Source: Scopulibacillus daqui (GTDB lineage: Bacteria > Bacillota > Bacilli > Bacillales > Sporolactobacillaceae). From it: 64,000 bases of DNA. The DNA lies in contig NZ_JAFBER010000004.1 in the NCBI RefSeq assembly GCF_016908855.1, positions 124,001 to 188,000 of the forward strand, given 5' to 3'. Below are positions 18,593 to 28,526 of this stretch, piece by piece; the stretch's first letter is position 1; every line of letters starts with the position of its first letter. Under the pieces are notes generated by a model that did no database searches, was not told the DNA's origin, and saw only the letters and a list, made by a program, of their open reading frames with translations. Made by a program: the position numbers and the translations under genes.

Positions 18593-20180
18593 TATTATGA
18601 TACACAATTTGATTATCTACAACCGTGCATGCTACTTTTGTTTTTAATATCTCTTCTGCCGGAATTGATATAATGTCCTTGTTTAAAATGGTGAAATCAG
18701 CTTGATAACCCGGAGCAATTCGGCCTGTTTTCCCTTCCATGCTTATGATAAAAGCGCTGCCATAAGTATAGAGCTTAACAGCGTCATACACTGATAATTT
18801 TTGTTCTGGACCGTAACCTTGATGATTTTCGCTGGGCTTCTTTCTCGTTACCGCAGAATATATTCCTGACAGCGGATTTGCCAATTCTATCGGCGCATCC
18901 GACCCCCCTGCACACACGATCCCTTCATTGATAAGTGTTTTCCAGGCGTAAGCATCCGGCAGCCGGTTTTCTCCCAGCCTTTCAATAACCCAAGGAAAGT
19001 CCGAAGCCACGAATTGAGGCTGAATATCAATAGCGGCCGGCAATTTTTTAATGCGTTCCCGAAGATCAATAGGAACAAGCTGGCCATGAATGAGACGGTC
19101 CCTTTTTCCTTTCGGCGGAGGATATGTTTCTATAGCATCAACAGCATATTCAAGCGCCAAATCTCCAATGGCATGTATAGCTACCGGCATCTGATATGTT
19201 CTTGCTTTATGAACCAATTTCTTTAATTCCTCAGGCTTGTGTATGGGAACCCCGTTGGTTTCCGGTACATCATTATAGGGATGCCTTAATAATGCCGTTC
19301 TTCCTCCAAAGGCGCCGTCCGCAAAAATTTTCATTGCGCCAAACTCGATATCGCCAATTTTCGAATCGCTGGTCCATCCGGCTTGGTGCATATCATCCAC
19401 CACTTCATGATGGACTAACAAGTGAAGCCGAAACCTTCTGTTTGTCTGATTAAGGATTCGCCGGTATGCATTCAGTGTTCTTGTAAAACCGCCGTAGTAG
19501 TTAAGATCCTCACTATGTCCGCCAACACAGCCAACAGACAGTAAATAATCAATTGATGTCTGGCATATATGATCCAATTCGGCATCGGTTTGCTGCGGAA
19601 TAACTTCCGTTAATAAAAATTTTGCTTGGTCCAACAACAATCCGGTCGGTTTGCCATCAGCATCGCGAACAATAATCCCTCCCGGCGGATCAGGTGTATT
19701 TTCATCAATTCCCGCTTCAGCCAAAGCCAGCGAGTTTGCTAAAATGGCATGCTGACATACTCGAGTTAAGGCCATCGGATGATGCGGAGCAATGGCATCC
19801 AATTCTCTGCGATGAAAAATTTTTCGATCGGGAAAATTATTTTCATTCCAAGCATCCCCAAGCACCCATTGGTTTGTCGGCGTTTCTCGAACGCGGCGAA
19901 TTAATAGCTCCTTCATCTCTTCGCTGGAGGTAACTGTTGACAAATCAAGTCTTGATAACTTTAACCCATTGGCTAAAATATGCAAATGGCTATCAACAAA
20001 TCCAGGAAAAATCGTTTTATCATGCATATTAATGATCTGGTCAATGCAATATTTATATTTGTCCTTAAGAACAAATGCCTTCCCAACTTCTTGTATCAAA
20101 CCGTTTTCAACATAAATCGCTTCCTGGACATCATTTTCATTGACCATCGTTCGGACTCGTCCAAGCCAGAGAGTTCCCAT
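18582..20180 (-). CDS. ytcJ: amidohydrolase YtcJ
   Basis: A 532-residue amidohydrolase-3 family enzyme. The metal-binding GFVDSHLHIL lies near residue 58, HSEDLN near 226, AIHAIGDLALEYA near 330 and GGSDAPIE near 425. The family hydrolyses amide bonds or formamides; the substrate of YtcJ is not known. The start at 20180 follows AAAAGGAGG. No signal peptide. It lies downstream of ytcI, with a terminator-like hairpin between them. Confidence 0.9.
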   Translation of the reverse strand: MGTLWLGRVRTMVNENDVQEAIYVENGLIQEVGKAFVLKDKYKYCIDQIINMHDKTIFPGFVDSHLHILANGLKLSRLDLSTVTSSEEMKELLIRRVRETPTNQWVLGDAWNENNFPDRKIFHRRELDAIAPHHPMALTRVCQHAILANSLALAEAGIDENTPDPPGGIIVRDADGKPTGLLLDQAKFLLTEVIPQQTDAELDHICQTSIDYLLSVGCVGGHSEDLNYYGGFTRTLNAYRRILNQTNRRFRLHLLVHHEVVDDMHQAGWTSDSKIGDIEFGAMKIFADGAFGGRTALLRHPYNDVPETNGVPIHKPEELKKLVHKARTYQMPVAIHAIGDLALEYAVDAIETYPPPKGKRDRLIHGQLVPIDLRERIKKLPAAIDIQPQFVASDFPWVIERLGENRLPDAYAWKTLINEGIVCAGGSDAPIELANPLSGIYSAVTRKKPSENHQGYGPEQKLSVYDAVKLYTYGSAFIISMEGKTGRIAPGYQADFTILNKDIISIPAEEILKTKVACTVVDNQIVYHNKSV

Positions 20181-20211
20181 GATTAGCCTCCTTTTTAGTT
20201 CAGCAGAAAAA

Positions 20212-20229
20212 GCCGATGCAATGATCGGC
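20212..20229 (-). terminator. terminator between ytcI and ytcJ
   Basis: A 6-bp GC-rich stem (GCCGAT / ATCGGC) with a 6-base loop is followed by TTTTTC on the minus strand, after ytcI. Confidence 0.65.
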
Positions 20230-20246
20230 ATTTTCCTGACAAGTTC

Positions 20247-21815
20247 TCAGACAGATTCCCTTTGCCTCAGTTCAACCCTGCGAATCTTACCGGATGCAGT
20301 TTTTGGCAAATCTTTGACAAATTCAATTTTTCTTGGATACTTATACGGTGCTGTTATGTTCTTAACATGATCTTGCAATTCTTTAACAAGATTTTTATCT
20401 TGGACGTCATCTGGATTTTTTAAAATAATAAACGCTTTGACAACATGGCCCCTTATTTCATCCGGACTTGCTACAACAGCGCATTCCTTTACTTTCGGAT
20501 GTTTAACTAAGGCATCTTCTACTTCAAACGGCCCGATTGTATAACCGGAACTTATGATGATATCGTCTCTTCGTCCTTCAAACCAATAATAGCCGTCTTT
20601 ATCTTTTCTAGCTTTATCTCCCGTAATATAGTAATCACCGCGATAGGCCGCTTTCGTCCGTTCCGGATCTTTAAAGTATTCCTTGAACAACGCCGGAGTG
20701 CTGCGATGCACCGCAATATCGCCAATTTCGCCAATATCGGCGGCATCGCCTTCTTCATTAATAATTTCAACTAAGTTTCCCGGAGTCGGTTTACCCATTG
20801 AACCGGACTTCATTTCCATGCCTTTGACAGTACCGACAAGAAGGGTATTTTCCGTCTGCCCATAGCCGTCGCGAACATTAATGTCAAAATAGCGCTTAAA
20901 TGTATCAATAACTTCACGATTTAATGGTTCTCCTGCGGAAACTGCGCTTCTTAATTCCTTAAGGCGATAAGCGGATAAATTATCTACCTTAGCCATCAGC
21001 CTATATTCAGTCGGTGTACAGCAAAGCACATTAATTTCATATTTTTCCAACAAATTGAGGTATACTTTGGGATCAAATGGTCCCTGGTAGATAAATCCGG
21101 TTGCCCCGCTGCCAAGCGTGGAGATAAATGGGCTCCAAATCCATTTTTGCCAGCCGGGACCCGCAGTTGCCCAAACTGTGTCATTCATTTGTATATCCAG
21201 CCAGCTTGTTGAAGCCGTGCGAAGGTGAGCATAGGCCCATCCATGGGTATGTACGACGCCTTTTGGTTGACCGGTTGTCCCTGATGTATAGGAAATAAAC
21301 GCCATATCATCGCTTTTAGTTTCTATTAGCGGGTTATGAGCTGATTGATTTTCAGTTATCTCATCTAACGTCATCCACCCTTTTCTAACGGCAGGCCCGG
21401 TAGTCGCTTTTAACAAAAGCTTTTCCTCATCATGCTTGTCCACACGATCGACAAGTTCTTCATGAATAACAGCCGCTTTTACTTCAGCATGTTCGATCCG
21501 GTAAGATAAATCTTTGGGGCGCAGCATTTCTGATGATGGTACAATGACTAATCCGCACTTTAAGCTTGCTATATAGGCAATGTATGTTTCTATTGATCTC
21601 GGCAGCATCATTAAAATTCGGTCGCCTTTGCCTAAACCTTTGGATAACAAACCATTCGCTAACTGATTTGAACGTTTGATTAAATCAGCATATGTGATTT
21701 CATCCGTTCGGCCCTTAAAATCCTCATATTTCAAAGCCAATCTTCGAGGGTCCTTTGCAAATTTTTCTATCTCTTCTGTTAAATTATATATTTCTGGAGC
21801 AATAAGATCTTTCAC
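20247..21815 (-). CDS. mbcS: acyl-CoA synthetase YtcI (MbcS)
   Basis: A 522-residue adenylate-forming enzyme activating short branched or medium-chain acids to acyl-CoA. Motifs are YTSGTTGQPKGVVHTH near 165, DGYGQTE near 320, GDKARKDKDGYYWFEGRRDD near 405 and PKTASGKIRR at the C-terminus. Length and position match B. subtilis YtcI, later named MbcS (methylbutyryl-CoA synthetase). The GTG at 21815 was chosen because GGGAGG lies 8 bases upstream. Confidence 0.9.
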   Translation of the reverse strand: MKDLIAPEIYNLTEEIEKFAKDPRRLALKYEDFKGRTDEITYADLIKRSNQLANGLLSKGLGKGDRILMMLPRSIETYIAYIASLKCGLVIVPSSEMLRPKDLSYRIEHAEVKAAVIHEELVDRVDKHDEEKLLLKATTGPAVRKGWMTLDEITENQSAHNPLIETKSDDMAFISYTSGTTGQPKGVVHTHGWAYAHLRTASTSWLDIQMNDTVWATAGPGWQKWIWSPFISTLGSGATGFIYQGPFDPKVYLNLLEKYEINVLCCTPTEYRLMAKVDNLSAYRLKELRSAVSAGEPLNREVIDTFKRYFDINVRDGYGQTENTLLVGTVKGMEMKSGSMGKPTPGNLVEIINEEGDAADIGEIGDIAVHRSTPALFKEYFKDPERTKAAYRGDYYITGDKARKDKDGYYWFEGRRDDIIISSGYTIGPFEVEDALVKHPKVKECAVVASPDEIRGHVVKAFIILKNPDDVQDKNLVKELQDHVKNITAPYKYPRKIEFVKDLPKTASGKIRRVELRQRESV

Positions 21816-21922
21816 TGAAAACACCTCCCATAGTTAAGGTTAATCCTATTATATAAAATCATAGGAATATTTTGAAGATATAATCGATTTATTGCCATTA
21901 ATCAGTCTTTAAACATAAAAAT

Positions 21923-21946
21923 AAGAGCGGCAATATTGCCGCTCTT
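21923..21946. terminator. terminator of the SASP gene
   Basis: An 11-bp perfect stem (AAGAGCGGCAA / TTGCCGCTCTT) is followed by ATTTTT on the minus strand. Confidence 0.85.
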
Positions 21947-21968
21947 TAGCCAATGGATATATGATTTG

Positions 21969-22175
21969 TTAAGCTTGAGGAAAACCTTGGCCACCCAATT
22001 GTTGTTGAGCAGCTGCCACAAGACGTTTAGTGATTTCACCACCAACAGAACCGTTAGCACGAGAAGTTGTATCTGCGCCAAGTTGTACACCGAATTCTTG
22101 TGCGATTTCCACTTTCATTTGATCAAGAGCTTGTTCAACACCAGGTACAAGAATTTGATTGCTTCTGTTTGCCAT
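21969..22175 (-). CDS. alpha/beta-type small acid-soluble spore protein
   Basis: A 68-residue DNA-coating spore protein starting [19 protein letters not shown]. The germination-protease site region reads [11 protein letters not shown], and the conserved block [16 protein letters not shown] follows. These proteins saturate spore DNA and protect it from UV and heat. It holds the sspA position of B. subtilis, between ytcI and thiI; I leave the exact paralogue name open. The start follows AAGGAGG. Expression in the forespore is expected from the family. Confidence 0.95.
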   Translation of the reverse strand: MANRSNQILVPGVEQALDQMKVEIAQEFGVQLGADTTSRANGSVGGEITKRLVAAAQQQLGGQGFPQA

Positions 22176-22287
22176 CATTCTCACCTCCTTGTGCTTTTAT
22201 GATTTGCTTGAGCAGACGTTTCAATTCATCATTTTCTTGGTAATTATTGATAAAACGAATGGCAATTTTTACAGTGCTCCCCCTAAG

Positions 22288-22326
22288 AGAAATTCCCGCC
22301 CTTCTATCATGAGGACGGGAATTTCT
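22288..22326 (-). terminator. terminator of thiI
   Basis: An 11-bp stem (AGAAATTCCCG / CGGGAATTTCT) lies directly downstream of the thiI stop. Confidence 0.75.
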
Positions 22327-23529
22327 TTATAATAATTCATCCATTAATGTTTTATCGCTTTGCTCTCTAATATCAATCGTTTCAACGCCGTCTAAAGCTT
22401 CCTGAATTAAGGCATCAATCGGAAATTCAGCTTCAAACTTATTAGCATGTTCCCTGTTGGGTTTCGTTTTTGGCGCGCTAGGCAAAAACAACGTACAGCA
22501 ATCTTCATAAGGTCTAATCGAAATATCGTAAGTATCAATTTTTTGAGCAATATCAATAATTTCAACCTTGTCCATTGTTAACAGAGGCCTGAGCACCGGC
22601 AAGTTAGTCACTTCGTTAATCGTATTCATGCTTTCAAGTGTCTGACTGGCCACTTGCCCTAAACTCTCGCCTGTAGCAATCGCCAGCGCCCCTCGTTTTT
22701 CCGCGAGCTTTTCAGCGATTCTCAGCATCATTCTTCTCATCATCGTCATTCGATAATTATCTGGCATTTTATCCCTAATTTGAAGTTGGATATTAGTAAA
22801 TGGGACGATATGAAGCTTTACTTGACTGCCAAAGCTGGACAGCTTTTCAGTAAGATCGATCACTTTTTGCCGGGCGCGTTCATTAGTATAAGGAGGACTG
22901 TGAAAATGTACAGCCTCTACTATTGCTCCGCGCTTTTGCATTAAATACCCGGCTACAGGGCTGTCAATGCCCCCGGACAGCATCAGAAGAACCTTGCCGC
23001 TCGAACCTGCCGGCAAGCCTCCGGCACCCTTGAAATCTTTGCCGTAAATTCTCGTTTCATGTTCCATCACTTCGACCCTGAGATTAATGTCAGGATTGTG
23101 AACATCCACTTTAATATTTTCAGTATTCGTTAAAATGTGTGCGCCCAGCGAACGATTTATTTCATCAGATCCCATAGGAAATCTTTTGTTTTTTCTTTTG
23201 GCCGAAATTTTAAACGTCTTAATGCCATCTTCATAACTCTCAATAATATCTAATGCGCCTTTTTTCATACTCTCAATGTTATTTTCAACCTTGATGGCAG
23301 CACGAATCGTTTGTATACCGAATATTTTCGTCAAGACATCTGTCACTTGCTGCATGGGCTCGCCATTAAGCTGAACCTCGATGTCATCAAAGTGTTTTTT
23401 GAGCTTAAGCTGTTTAAACGGTTTTAATTTTTCCTTAACCGTTAAATAAAGCCTGTCAATAAATTTGCTTCTATTTTTCCCTTTTAAGGTTAATTCGCCA
23501 AATCGGACGATTAGATAGTCATAAATCAC
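22327..23529 (-). CDS. thiI: tRNA 4-thiouridine synthetase ThiI
   Basis: A 400-residue enzyme for 4-thiouridine at position 8 of tRNA. It has an N-terminal ferredoxin-like region, a THUMP domain (about 60-165) and a PP-loop ATPase (MLSGGIDSPVAGYL near 183). There is no rhodanese domain, as usual for Bacillus. It lies 5 bp after nifZ, which supplies the sulfur. The start is GTG after GAGGTGAG. Confidence 0.96.
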   Translation of the reverse strand: MIYDYLIVRFGELTLKGKNRSKFIDRLYLTVKEKLKPFKQLKLKKHFDDIEVQLNGEPMQQVTDVLTKIFGIQTIRAAIKVENNIESMKKGALDIIESYEDGIKTFKISAKRKNKRFPMGSDEINRSLGAHILTNTENIKVDVHNPDINLRVEVMEHETRIYGKDFKGAGGLPAGSSGKVLLMLSGGIDSPVAGYLMQKRGAIVEAVHFHSPPYTNERARQKVIDLTEKLSSFGSQVKLHIVPFTNIQLQIRDKMPDNYRMTMMRRMMLRIAEKLAEKRGALAIATGESLGQVASQTLESMNTINEVTNLPVLRPLLTMDKVEIIDIAQKIDTYDISIRPYEDCCTLFLPSAPKTKPNREHANKFEAEFPIDALIQEALDGVETIDIREQSDKTLMDELL

Positions 23530-23534
23530 TCAGC

Positions 23535-24677
23535 TCACCTCATTATCGATTTTAACTGTGTCACTTTTTTATTCAGCGTGTCAATAAAAGTCATTATTTC
23601 TGCTTCCGTCGTTTGATAAGATAAACTTACTCTAATCGCTTGAGCCGCTTCATCTTCCGGGACACCCATAGCTAAAAGAACTCTGCTTGCACCGCCTTCT
23701 TTTGAAGAACAAGCCGATTTTGTAGATACATAAATGTCCTCTTCCTCCAGGGCATGAACAAGAACTTCCGACTTAATCCCTTTGACCGTCAAATTTAAAA
23801 TATGAGGCGCGGCATGACAGTCAGGCGTGTGGACAACCATATGTTCATTAGTATTAAACGCATCCCTCATTTTATTTTGTAAATCTTGCAGCCTTCCCAG
23901 ATGCTGTCTAGATTCTTCCAAGGTTATTCTCAGCGCTTTAACCATAGCGGCAATACCCGGCAAATTCTCTGTTCCTGCCCTGCGGTTTAACTCCTGGCTG
24001 CCGCCGGAAAAAAGCGGTGATAAATTGACGCCGCGGCGCACATATAACAGTCCTGTTCCTTTTGGACTATGGAATTTATGACCCGATATTGAACACAAAT
24101 CAATACCGCTGCCAGAAAGCTTAAGCGGTACTTTACCAATGCCTTGAACATGGTCAACATGGAATAAAATTTTATTAAATGATTGAAGATAACGGCCAAT
24201 TTCTTGCACAGGTTGAATCGTGCCGACTTCATTATTGACATGAATGATCGAAACCAAGATTGTATCTTCTCTTATTGCCTCTTTAACATCCTGGACAGAT
24301 ACGCGGCCGTCTTTTGCAACCGGAAGATAAGTAACGTCAAAACCTTCATTTTCTAATTGTTTAAAGGCATTGTAACCTGATGCATGTTCCACTCTTGTCG
24401 TAATGACATGCTTCCCTCTGCTGCGGTAAGCAAAAGCAGCGCCTTTGACAGCTAAATTATTGCCTTCAGTCCCCCCGGATGTAAAGATAATTTCGTCGTC
24501 TTTAACCCCAAGCAACTGTGCCGCTTGATGCCGCGATTTCTTAAGCATTTCCTCGGAAAGGCTCCCCAAATTATGGAGCGATGACGGATTAGCAAAGAAT
24601 TTTTCAGATACAATACGAAAAGTATCTAATACTTCCGGCAATGGTTTTGTTGTAGCGCTGTTATCAAGATATATCAT
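23535..24677 (-). CDS. nifZ: cysteine desulfurase NifZ
   Basis: A 380-residue PLP enzyme of the IscS/NifS class. It shows MIYLDNSATTKPLPEV at the N-terminus, SGGTEGNNLAVKG near 67, the PLP-lysine motif SGHKFHSPKGTG near 198 and the active-site Cys in STKSACSSKEGG near 320. In B. subtilis it delivers sulfur specifically to ThiI. The ribosome site is AAAGGGG. It forms an operon with thiI. Confidence 0.95.
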   Translation of the reverse strand: MIYLDNSATTKPLPEVLDTFRIVSEKFFANPSSLHNLGSLSEEMLKKSRHQAAQLLGVKDDEIIFTSGGTEGNNLAVKGAAFAYRSRGKHVITTRVEHASGYNAFKQLENEGFDVTYLPVAKDGRVSVQDVKEAIREDTILVSIIHVNNEVGTIQPVQEIGRYLQSFNKILFHVDHVQGIGKVPLKLSGSGIDLCSISGHKFHSPKGTGLLYVRRGVNLSPLFSGGSQELNRRAGTENLPGIAAMVKALRITLEESRQHLGRLQDLQNKMRDAFNTNEHMVVHTPDCHAAPHILNLTVKGIKSEVLVHALEEEDIYVSTKSACSSKEGGASRVLLAMGVPEDEAAQAIRVSLSYQTTEAEIMTFIDTLNKKVTQLKSIMR

Positions 24678-24800
24678 AAATAATAACCCCTTTGAACCTT
24701 GGCAGATTATGCGGTCAAGATATATATTGTATGTTCATTATTTTATTCTCTAATAAAGCTTGTACTCAGCGACATATATTTTAACACATCTTTCGCTATA

Positions 24801-24832
24801 AAAATAACCCCTGCTTGACAGGAGTTATTTTT
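24801..24832 (-). terminator. terminator of ezrA
   Basis: AAAATAACCCCTG and CAGGAGTTATTTT pair with one mismatch around a 5-base loop, overlapping the ezrA stop. A T-run follows on the minus strand. Confidence 0.75.
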
Positions 24833-26507
24833 GTTCTTCTATTTTTTTCATAACATCCGGCTCATATGACTTAATTGCTGATAAGGCGATTTCAAACGCA
24901 TCCTGATAATTATAATCTCTAAAGGACTCTTCAGCTTTCATTAATTCTTCGCGAATCCGCACATCACGGATTCGATACCGGTTGCCGTATTGAATTAAAC
25001 GTTCAGCCAATTGGCATGCTCTAACCATTTCATTTGTTTTCTCATAAACGTCATTCACTTTGTCGGTGGCATCATCCAGAACTTGATGGACCGCCATCAT
25101 TTCAAGAGGTTTTTTATCAAGTTTTTTATTGACTTCTGCCAATACTTCTTGAGCCTCTTCCAGGACTGTAACATAAGCCTGCGGAACACCCGGCAAATTG
25201 CTTTTTCGGACAATCCTTCGGCAGTCTTGCAATTTCTGTTTCAAATTCTGAACTGATTCTTTAGCCACAAGCTCGTCCTTTCTCAGAGCTTTTATCTTTT
25301 CTTTAAAGTCATCGGCTGAATCACGCAATGCGCTTGCTTGTTCTTGCATCGCTTCAACCTTTTCTAAAATGATGCTAAAGGCTTCTTTTTTTTCTTTTAA
25401 AACTTCATCCACTTCTTTGAACTCTTCTTCAAGCTTAGCGTAAGCATGATCAATATCATGATGGACTTTTAAATCATCAATGTCTATTTGGTAGCTTTTC
25501 TGAACAGCTTCAGTTTCTTTGTCCAATTCACTTATTTTATTCCGAACGACTACCAGATCCCGTTCCAATGTCGGAGCGGCTTCTTGAAGGTGCTTTCTGC
25601 TGAAAACTTCCCTTTCAAGCTGCTGATACAGCCATTCCAATTGATCTTGAATGGTTTTAACGCCTTCGGAGATCTCATTAAATTCAGCTCTCTTCATGCC
25701 CTTTTCAAACTCTTTAAGCTTTTCTTCCATCTCTTTAACAAGATTTTCGATATCTAGATGACGGAGCACATATCCTTGTTCGATCATTTCATGATAGCCT
25801 TCATAAAGCTCTTTAATTTGCTGCGGTAAATTAATTTGAATTTCCTTATACAGGATCGGAATTTCTGCAATATATCTTAAAATAGCGTCCAATTGATTTT
25901 TTATCTGAACAAGAATTTCTCTCGCTTTTATGTAATTGCCATTTTCATTTTCTTCATGATAGCTTTTCAAGTCTTGGCTTATTTCTTTAACAGCACTATC
26001 CAAATAAGGAGCCGCATCTCTTAATTGGCTGCGTTTTGTTATCATTTCTTTTTTGACTTGATGATAGGCTTCGTTAACTTTAACGATATCTTCCCGGTTT
26101 TTCTGCTCGCTGTCAACAACTTCATGAAGTTCTTTTAACATCAACGCAATTCTTGACTCAATTTGGTCCAGTTTTTCATGTATGTTCTTCAATATTTGCT
26201 CAGCACGGCCAAAACGATACTTGTCAGCCGCTTCTTCTGCACTGAACAGCATCTCTTCTATCTCCGGGATTTCATTAGTGACGATATCGTCCCAGTTCTT
26301 GCGCCATCTTTCAAACTTTTTCTCAGTTTCACCGATAACATTTAAATCTTTTACCCTGGAAATTTCCTCTGTAATGCGGCGATTCATAATATCTATTTTC
26401 CATGATTCATACTTATCAATTTGTTTGTATGTTTTTCTCCTCATCCAAGTCCCGTATCCCGCAACAAGAATGAGCATTATAATGATACCCAAGACAATAT
26501 AAAACAT
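24825..26507 (-). CDS. ezrA: septation ring formation regulator EzrA
   Basis: A 560-residue protein with one N-terminal membrane segment (MFYIVLGIIIMLILVAGYG) followed by a basic patch and then continuous charged helical, spectrin-like repeats to the end. This is the layout of EzrA, which binds FtsZ, prevents extra Z rings at the poles and helps the division machinery. Length is typical (about 560). It is monocistronic with a terminator. Confidence 0.96.
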   Translation of the reverse strand: MFYIVLGIIIMLILVAGYGTWMRRKTYKQIDKYESWKIDIMNRRITEEISRVKDLNVIGETEKKFERWRKNWDDIVTNEIPEIEEMLFSAEEAADKYRFGRAEQILKNIHEKLDQIESRIALMLKELHEVVDSEQKNREDIVKVNEAYHQVKKEMITKRSQLRDAAPYLDSAVKEISQDLKSYHEENENGNYIKAREILVQIKNQLDAILRYIAEIPILYKEIQINLPQQIKELYEGYHEMIEQGYVLRHLDIENLVKEMEEKLKEFEKGMKRAEFNEISEGVKTIQDQLEWLYQQLEREVFSRKHLQEAAPTLERDLVVVRNKISELDKETEAVQKSYQIDIDDLKVHHDIDHAYAKLEEEFKEVDEVLKEKKEAFSIILEKVEAMQEQASALRDSADDFKEKIKALRKDELVAKESVQNLKQKLQDCRRIVRKSNLPGVPQAYVTVLEEAQEVLAEVNKKLDKKPLEMMAVHQVLDDATDKVNDVYEKTNEMVRACQLAERLIQYGNRYRIRDVRIREELMKAEESFRDYNYQDAFEIALSAIKSYEPDVMKKIEEQK

Positions 26508-26893
26508 ATGGAAGCTTCCTCCATTCTCCCTTTTCCAAAAAACGACAAATAATATATTATTATATCAAAAAGCGACGTCATATTAATATTTATGCACTAT
26601 TTATCATATCATTTTATGAGCGTTTTGCTAAGATATTTTCAAAATTTTTATTAATAAAAACTGACAATTGTAAAGTTTAAATGATCATTTTGAAAAAAGG
26701 ATAAAAAAGCGTGAAGAATTGAACTCTCCACACTTTCCCTTTTGATGCAAACCGCCAAGCTTCTTAATTCGCTTTTTTCAAACTCATGTTTATTTCTATT
26801 GTATAATAATCGACCCTATTTGTTTACTGTAAAAGTGATATTTTGCCTTTTTTCGTATAAAGATAATCTTAAATGTCTTCGTGATCGATCCGT
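26508..26893. other. gap between ezrA and the 26.9-kb ORF
   Basis: The 386 bp hold the ezrA upstream region (ribosome site, AT-rich promoter area) and a hairpin at about 26704-26738 (GTGTGGAGA / TTCTTCACGC with G-U pairs), followed by TTTTTT on the minus strand, which looks like a terminator for leftward transcription from the 27-kb region. No gene was seen. Confidence 0.5.
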
Positions 26894-27160
26894 TCATCGG
26901 GCTCTCCCATTTTTTAATGACTTGATTAATGGGAAAGCTGCCAAGCGGCAAGGGGATCCTTTTACTTTGCCTTTTTCAAACAATTGATTGGTTTCTTTAT
27001 CTAATGCTGCAAAACCGTGTTCCTTCTCACATTTTTGATTTGGCATAAGAGAGTCTTGCCATACTAAAGTAAACCAATGACAAGCAATATGATGTTCTTC
27101 ATCTTTCTTCTTCCTGTTCTTTATTCCTTGCCTGTTAATGGTTCCCAGTCCGCAATACAT
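26894..27160 (-). CDS. possible 88-residue ORF, unrecognised
   Basis: This open frame starts MYCGLGTINRQ and contains HHIACHWFTLVWQDS. It lies in a 683-bp gap where B. subtilis carries other genes, and a terminator-like hairpin lies downstream (26704-26738). No ribosome site or known domain was found. It could be a decayed gene or a chance frame. Confidence 0.25.
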   Translation of the reverse strand: MYCGLGTINRQGIKNRKKKDEEHHIACHWFTLVWQDSLMPNQKCEKEHGFAALDKETNQLFEKGKVKGSPCRLAAFPLIKSLKNGRAR

Positions 27161-27190
27161 TTGTGTTCAAATGCGTCTGATCAGCCTCAT

Positions 27191-27865
27191 TTATGTTGCC
27201 TTTGCTTTTAAACTCGGATACGGCAATACATGATCATAAGGCTGACCGGTTAAAATTTGGTTGGTCCAGTGTTTGATAAATGTTAGATAACAGCGGCGAA
27301 AATAATCATCTTTTGGCTGCATGTAATAGACCTTTCGTATATACTGAGGCTGAAGAAAAGGCATAATAATCATATCGCGAAACTGCATAACTAATAAATC
27401 AATTGGAATATTCTTAATCTGTCCCGTTTTAATGCCTGCTTCAAAGACTTTTTCAAAAATATACTTTTCTTTCATCAGATATGTCGACATCAATTCTCTG
27501 ATTAAAACCGAATCCAGTGTCATTTCCCTGTGGACAAAGCGGGCTAAATAAAAAGCTTCTTGTTGATATTGAATCAATTGGTCAGCAATCTCCAACAATC
27601 GTTCACTAATCGTCACATTGGCTGATTCCGTGTCAATAAACGCTTGTTCTAAGTGTTGAATATAACCTTCCAAAAAAGATGACATTAAATATTCTAAAAG
27701 ACCTTTCTTACCGCCAAAATAATAGGAAATAAGCGCGACATTAACACCTGCGTCAGCCGCTATGGCACGTACAGAAGTCCCATTGTAGCCGTTCATATTA
27801 AATAATTTAACCGCTGAATGAATGACTTCTTTTTTCGTTTTTTGCCCTTTTTCTTTAATATTCAA
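27191..27865 (-). CDS. refZ: TetR-family regulator RefZ (YttP)
   Basis: A 224-residue TetR-type DNA-binding protein. The helix-turn-helix covers about residues 18-60 (YNGTSVRAIAADAGVNVALI). It matches RefZ by size and position beside ytsP and ezrA. RefZ binds sites near the replication origin and affects FtsZ placement at polar division during sporulation. The start is TTG behind GAGGTGATG. It is divergent from ytsP. Confidence 0.88.
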   Translation of the reverse strand: MNIKEKGQKTKKEVIHSAVKLFNMNGYNGTSVRAIAADAGVNVALISYYFGGKKGLLEYLMSSFLEGYIQHLEQAFIDTESANVTISERLLEIADQLIQYQQEAFYLARFVHREMTLDSVLIRELMSTYLMKEKYIFEKVFEAGIKTGQIKNIPIDLLVMQFRDMIIMPFLQPQYIRKVYYMQPKDDYFRRCYLTFIKHWTNQILTGQPYDHVLPYPSLKAKAT

Positions 27866-28009
27866 TGATCATCACCTCGAATGTTCTCTATATTAAACAT
27901 TCTAGGGCTTAAAAACCTTTCCTCTAAAAAGAACTCGACATTTATGCTGAAACATTCATCATTTTTTGATAAAATATTATTATTTAAACGTAAATTTGGA
28001 GGAATGATG

Positions 28010-28489
28010 ATGTTTTCTGTCTCACAATATTCAGGCACAATAGATGAAAACTATCAATTAGTTATTAAACAATTAAAAGCTCTTGTCGAAGGTGAAACAG
28101 ACCGCATTGCGAATCTCTCTAATGCCTCTGCCCTGCTTAATCAATTTTTAGAAAAAATAAATTGGGCCGGTTTTTACTTATTTGATGGAAAGGAGCTTGT
28201 TCTTGGCCCGTTTCAAGGACTTCCCGCATGCGTACGCATTCCGCTCGGAAAAGGCGTTTGCGGCACGGCCGCCAGCACCGGCAAAACAATGCGTGTTGAA
28301 GATGTCAGCCAATTTCCCGGCCATATTGCTTGCGATGCGGCAAGCCGGTCAGAAATTGTTGTGCCTATGATTAAAGAAGACCGTCTTATAGGCGTGCTCG
28401 ATATTGACAGCCCGATCACCAACCGGTTCACAGAAACTGATCAATACTATCTGGAGAAATTTGCTGCTGCATTGCTGCCTTATATCTAG
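28010..28489 (+). CDS. ytsP: free methionine-(R)-sulfoxide reductase, GAF domain (YtsP)
   Basis: A 159-residue single-GAF protein. The three cysteines of fRMsr enzymes are all present: CVRIPLGKGVCG near 78-89 and HIACDAAS near 112. It reduces free Met-R-sulfoxide. Three ATGs in a row precede FSVSQYSG; the third (28010) is 7 bases from GGAGG and is preferred. The rpsD promoter starts right behind the stop codon. Confidence 0.92.
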   Translation: MFSVSQYSGTIDENYQLVIKQLKALVEGETDRIANLSNASALLNQFLEKINWAGFYLFDGKELVLGPFQGLPACVRIPLGKGVCGTAASTGKTMRVEDVSQFPGHIACDAASRSEIVVPMIKEDRLIGVLDIDSPITNRFTETDQYYLEKFAAALLPYI

Positions 28490-28491
28490 CC

Positions 28492-28520
28492 TTGACAGCC
28501 GGAAACGTGCAATATATAAT
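28492..28520 (+). promoter_or_regulatory. rpsD promoter (consensus sigma-A)
   Basis: TTGACA (28492-28497) and TATAAT (28515-28520) match the sigma-A consensus at every position with the ideal 17-bp spacer. The -35 starts 2 bp after the ytsP stop. This fits a highly expressed ribosomal protein gene. Confidence 0.95.
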
Positions 28521-28526
28521 GGAATT

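Noticed and set aside
22135-22272. Protein-like open frame (RFINNYQENDELKRLL) overlapping the start of the SASP gene
   Set aside because: It has no ATG/GTG/TTG start in frame and overlaps a certain gene; probably a chance frame or an old remnant.
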